From NCBI GenBank assembly GCA_904502155.1, contig CAJGDV010000047.1:1-8623 (forward strand): DNA of 8,623 bases, in the 5' to 3' direction. The DNA is from an uncultured Bacilli bacterium (lineage in GTDB: Bacteria > Bacillota_I > Bacilli_A > RF39 > UBA660). The notes beneath the pieces are model-generated. The model was not told the DNA's origin. It ran no database searches and worked only from the letters and a program-made list of their open reading frames with translations. The position numbers and the translations under genes were made by a program. Within the stretch, counting starts at the first letter, position 1. Each line of letters begins with the position of its first letter. Positions 6,107 through 8,623 of this stretch are shown piece after piece.

Positions 6107-6811
6107 ATGAAAAATAAGAAGTTTATAATTTTTACTTTTTTACTAATATCATTAGGACTAATTTGTTTTTTATGGGATTTTAATAATGAAATGATATTAA
6201 CAAAAGAAAAAATCGAACTAATTAATCAAGACAAAAATTTAGGATTAGTATTTCAAACTCCAAATATGTTTGATATATATGTAAGAATAATTCATGATTC
6301 AATATTAAAATTAATTATGTTTTTATCACCATTATTAGTGGTTATTCCAGCGTTTAAAAACTATAAAAAAAATTATATATATAACTATGCATTTATATTG
6401 CCAATAATATTTCTTTATATAATTTTAGTAGTAGGTATATATTCTAAATTTTCATTAACTATGCCAAATTTATATTCTAATGAAGCATATTTTAATAGTA
6501 ATATTATGTTTATAATATTAACTTTAGTAAATTTATTTTTATCTGGAATTTTTTATATTAATATTGGAATATTAATAAAAAAATATATTAAAAATTATTT
6601 TGTCCATGTTCTTTCTGTTTTTATAATATTCTTATTGATAGAAGGATTTTTACAATTTATATTAATTCCATTTATTAGTTTTGAAAGTGGATTAAGTTTA
6701 TTAAATTTATGGTTTAATAGTGACTGTATAAATAATTTATTAGTGACATTGTTTTTATTAATAATTAATTTGATTAGTTTTATAGTGATAAAGAAAAAGT
6801 TGCTTGATTAG
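6107..6811 (+). CDS. Six-helix membrane protein, ABC-2 permease-like
   Basis: A 234-residue, very hydrophobic protein with about six membrane helices (near 6-23, 66-83, 92-112, 132-153, 164-188, 208-229). A soluble loop of about 40 residues lies between helices 1 and 2, and basic residues (KNYKKN, KKYIKN, IKKKLL) mark the cytoplasmic sides. One long outer loop after helix 1 followed by five closely packed helices is the layout of ABC-2 type permease subunits. No conserved motif confirms this and no ATPase gene is adjacent, so treat it as a membrane protein of unknown function. AGGAGGG (6091-6097) lies nine bases before ATG. The strongly Ile/Phe/Leu-rich composition is typical of membrane proteins in AT-rich genomes. 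It is transcribed from its own promoter and its last codons lie inside the next terminator. Confidence 0.82.
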   Translation: MKNKKFIIFTFLLISLGLICFLWDFNNEMILTKEKIELINQDKNLGLVFQTPNMFDIYVRIIHDSILKLIMFLSPLLVVIPAFKNYKKNYIYNYAFILPIIFLYIILVVGIYSKFSLTMPNLYSNEAYFNSNIMFIILTLVNLFLSGIFYINIGILIKKYIKNYFVHVLSVFIIFLLIEGFLQFILIPFISFESGLSLLNLWFNSDCINNLLVTLFLLIINLISFIVIKKKLLD

Positions 6812-6821
6812 CAATTTTTTT
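6794..6821 (+). terminator. Intrinsic terminator after the six-helix protein
   Basis: The core stem TTGCT (6800-6804) with AGCAA (6810-6814) is extended by a G-U and A-T pairs to about 11 bp, with a T run to 6821. The TAG stop (6809-6811) lies at the loop edge. The left arm shares the sequence AAGTTGCTT with the gltX terminator. Confidence 0.72.
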
Positions 6822-6829
6822 GTTATAAT
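6800..6829 (+). promoter_or_regulatory. Promoter embedded in the preceding terminator
   Basis: TTGCTT (6800-6805), the left arm of the terminator hairpin, lies 18 bases before a consensus TATAAT (6824-6829). Predicted transcription start is near 6836, so the leader would be only about 10 bases and would begin at the AGGTG ribosome binding site. Confidence 0.5.
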
Positions 6830-6845
6830 TAAAGTAGGTGATAAT

Positions 6846-7580
6846 ATGAATAATAATAATATAAATATAACTGAAAAAGATGTTAATAGAATTAAAATTA
6901 TGATTGTCATATTAATTTTTTTATTTCCAGTTTTATCTAGTTTACTAATAGGTTTAATAATGTCTTCTATTTTTACATTACCTTTATTAACAACAAAAAT
7001 TTTTGCCTTTCCATTTGTTTCAATATCACTTTTAATTTTATTAATTATGCTAATAATTAATGGTTTTAAAAGAAAAGAAAATAGATTTAAAATTTGGCCT
7101 GTATTTGCTATTTTTATAATATCTATAGTTTTAGCTTGGTTTCAATGTGCTTCTTTAAAAGTAGAAAAAAATAATTTACTCAATGAAGAAGTTGAAGTTA
7201 TAGAAAAAGTATTATATATGGATCCATATAAAAAGTTTTTTGATGACGAAGTAAAAGAAAATCTAGTAGAATTTGTTGTAAATGAAAATTTAAATGAATA
7301 TGAATTTTTCATTAAAGTTGAGGTTCCAAAAAAATTAAATTTTAAAGAATACTATGATATTGGGTTTAATGATGAATTAGAATTAGATTTTATTGAATTA
7401 AAAGAATATGATATAAAACTTTTAATAATGTATTACTATGATATTTTAATATCTGGATTAAAAGAAGGAAAAATATATGTTAATAACTTTGATAGTGTAG
7501 CTAGAAAAGTTATTATTGAAGGAAATAGTGAAACAATAGAATTAATAAAAAGTAAAATGGTTATTGAACAATATGACTAG
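6846..7580 (+). CDS. Three-helix membrane protein with acidic C-terminal domain
   Basis: A 244-residue protein not assigned to a family. The polar start is Asn-rich (MNNNNINITEKD). Membrane helices lie at about 17-42, 52-73 and 84-103. A soluble domain of about 140 residues (105-244) follows, rich in Glu, Asp, Lys and Tyr. Basic KRKENRFK (75-82) lies between helices 2 and 3 and marks the cytoplasmic side, which puts the C-terminal domain outside (inference). ATG6846 is chosen because AGGTG (6836-6840) precedes it by five bases. The in-frame TTG at 6804 lies inside the terminator of the gene before and has no ribosome binding site. No terminator is visible between this stop and the pheS promoter. 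It follows the six-helix protein by 34 bp, but a terminator and new promoter separate them, so joint function is uncertain. Confidence 0.82.
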   Translation: MNNNNINITEKDVNRIKIMIVILIFLFPVLSSLLIGLIMSSIFTLPLLTTKIFAFPFVSISLLILLIMLIINGFKRKENRFKIWPVFAIFIISIVLAWFQCASLKVEKNNLLNEEVEVIEKVLYMDPYKKFFDDEVKENLVEFVVNENLNEYEFFIKVEVPKKLNFKEYYDIGFNDELELDFIELKEYDIKLLIMYYYDILISGLKEGKIYVNNFDSVARKVIIEGNSETIELIKSKMVIEQYD

Positions 7581-7590
7581 AAAATAAAAC

Positions 7591-7619
7591 TTGCAAATGA
7601 ATTTTAATTGTGTTATATT
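7591..7619 (+). promoter_or_regulatory. pheS: pheS promoter
   Basis: TTGCAA (7591-7596) and TATATT (7614-7619) are 17 bases apart. The predicted start near 7626 lies just before the base of T-box stem I. Confidence 0.68.
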
Positions 7620-7625
7620 ATAAGA

Positions 7626-7843
7626 GATTTAAATGCAGGGAAAAGAAGTAGTAACAAAGAAAAGTCTTATAGAAAGCTAATGGTTGATGGAAATTAGTAG
7701 ATAATATTTGTGAATTCGTCTTGGAGCATTGTAAAAGAAAATTTACAACGGTAACGCGTTATAGTTTCAAGGTAGTATTTATATACTATGAATTAAGGTG
7801 GTACCGCGTATAATCACGTCCTTATATAGGATGTGATTTTTTT
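7626..7843 (+). promoter_or_regulatory. T-box riboswitch, Phe-specific (UUC specifier)
   Basis: A leader that senses uncharged tRNA-Phe and lets transcription continue into pheS when Phe-tRNA is short. Stem I spans 7632-7730: base AATGC/GCATT (7632-7636, 7726-7730), AGTA (7647-7650) opposite GAA (7712-7714) as the loop-E part of the specifier loop, helix ACAAA/TTTGT (7654-7658, 7707-7711), and apical CTAAT/ATTAG with a GATGG-containing loop. The specifier is TTC at 7715-7717, a Phe codon. Stem III is TAGTAT/ATACTA (7773-7778, 7783-7788). The T-box proper is AAGGTGGTACCGCG (7795-7808). Its UGGU bulge (7799-7802) would pair with an ACCA tRNA end, fitting the A discriminator base of tRNA-Phe. 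AAGG (7795-7798) pairs with CCTT (7820-7823) in the antiterminator, competing with the terminator. Confidence 0.95.
7812..7843 (+). terminator. T-box regulatory terminator
   Basis: A 10-bp stem (AATCACGTCC at 7812-7821 with GGATGTGATT at 7829-7838, one G-U pair) closes a 7-base loop, with Ts to 7843. It shares bases 7820-7821 with the antiterminator helix, so only one of the two can form. Confidence 0.92.
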
Positions 7844-7864
7844 ATTACATAAAGGAGGAATAAT

Positions 7865-8623
7865 ATGGAAAATTTAGAAAACTTATTAAATGAAGTTAAA
7901 GAAGCTCTAAATAATGTTAATGATATTCAAACTTTAAATGATATTAAAGTTAAATATATGGGTAAAAAAGGGCTTATAAACGACTTAACAAGCACATTAA
8001 GGGATTTATCTATCGAGGAGAAAAAAGTCTTTGGTGCTAAGTTAAATGAACTTAAAATGAGTGTTACTAATCTTTTAGAAGAAAAGAAAAAAGAAATAGA
8101 AAAAAAACAATTAGATGAAAAATTAAAAAATGAAAAAATAGATATAAACTTACCATCAACAACAATTAATGTTGGGTCTGCAAGTATTATAGAAAAATTA
8201 ATAGAAGACTTAGAACAATTAATGATGAGTATGGGATATGATGTAGTAGAAGGACCAGAAGTAGAAAAAGACCTTTATAACTTCGAACTTTTAAACTTAC
8301 CTAAATCACATCCAGCTCGTGATGCACAAGATTCATTCTATACTAAAGATGATACATTACTACTTAGAAGTCAAACATCTCCAGTACAAGCTAGAACTAT
8401 GGAAGCTAACAAAGGGTTAGAACCAATTAGAATCATTTGTCCTGGTAAAACATTTAGAAGAGATGAAGATGATGCAACTCATTCACATCAATTTACTCAA
8501 ATGGAAGGTTTATTAATAGATAAAAATATTTCACTTGCTAATTTAAAAGCAACATTTGAAGTAATTGCTAAACATCTATATGGGGAAGAACGTGAAGTTC
8601 GTTTCCGTCCATCATTCTATCCA
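7865..8623 (+). CDS. pheS: Phenylalanyl-tRNA synthetase alpha subunit (3' end outside window)
   Basis: Class II synthetase catalytic subunit, which works as an alpha2-beta2 complex with PheT to charge tRNA-Phe. The visible 253 residues are about three quarters of a usual ~340-residue PheS, and the frame is open at the right edge. Residues 1-90 form the N-terminal tRNA-binding coiled coil. The catalytic domain starts at about 105, with MGYDVVEGPEVE (123-134), LPKSHPARDAQDSFY (145-159), LLRSQTSPVQ (166-175) and motif 2 (K195 to E214, with FRRDEDDATHSHQF at 197-210). It breaks off in RFRPSFYP, just before motif 3. Many PheS proteins read G-x-x-HPL near residue 104; here it is VGSASII. AGGAGG (7853-7858) lies six bases before ATG. 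The gene is under T-box control. pheT would be expected downstream but is not in the window. Confidence 0.97.
   Translation, partial: MENLENLLNEVKEALNNVNDIQTLNDIKVKYMGKKGLINDLTSTLRDLSIEEKKVFGAKLNELKMSVTNLLEEKKKEIEKKQLDEKLKNEKIDINLPSTTINVGSASIIEKLIEDLEQLMMSMGYDVVEGPEVEKDLYNFELLNLPKSHPARDAQDSFYTKDDTLLLRSQTSPVQARTMEANKGLEPIRIICPGKTFRRDEDDATHSHQFTQMEGLLIDKNISLANLKATFEVIAKHLYGEEREVRFRPSFYP

Noticed and set aside
6804..6806. TTG6804 as start of the three-helix protein
   Set aside because: It lies within the terminator of the gene before and upstream of the -10 box. ATG6846 has AGGTG five bases before it.

Overview
The window is very AT-rich, with TAA/TAG stops, purine-rich AGGAGG-type ribosome binding sites, TTGACA/TATAAT promoters, intrinsic terminators and a T-box leader in front of pheS. 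Together these point to a low-GC Firmicute. The mix of small lipoproteins, membrane proteins with zinc ribbons and many poorly conserved membrane genes resembles uncultured gut Bacilli (RF39/Mollicutes-like lineages), but that placement is an inference. Trp is read from TGG, and no TGA stop occurs among the eight genes whose ends are visible.

Layout. (1) Positions 1-1750 hold two genes on the plus strand: the 3' part of a gene for an extremely acidic, proline-rich repeat protein with a C-terminal membrane anchor, then, 17 bp on, a protein with zinc ribbon, membrane segment and extracytoplasmic domain. A bidirectional terminator separates them from a convergent gene (1765-2301, minus strand) whose protein has the reverse order: membrane segments, short tandem repeats, C-terminal zinc ribbon. 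(2) Positions 2351-3412 are a self-contained lipoprotein gene with its own promoter and terminator. Its C-terminal ~60 residues look like a pseudopilin-type domain. (3) Positions 3519-6058 form an apparent operon: two overlapping small ORFs that together look like one degenerate zincin-type metallopeptidase, followed by an atypical-length glutamyl-tRNA synthetase gene (gltX) and a terminator. (4) Positions 6057-7580 carry two unrecognised multi-spanning membrane proteins, each with a promoter packed against or inside the terminator of the gene before it. (5) Positions 7591-8623 are a T-box-controlled phenylalanyl-tRNA synthetase alpha gene (pheS), cut by the window edge. The T-box has a UUC (Phe) specifier and a UGGU acceptor-binding bulge, which fits the gene it controls.

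Two genes belong to aminoacyl-tRNA synthesis (gltX, pheS). The rest is mainly cell-envelope material. No mobile element, CRISPR array, tRNA or rRNA was seen. The most interesting items are the K/R-free tail-anchored repeat protein with a recent internal duplication, the split and apparently inactivated zincin-like pair upstream of gltX, and the lipoprotein with a pilin-like C-terminus.
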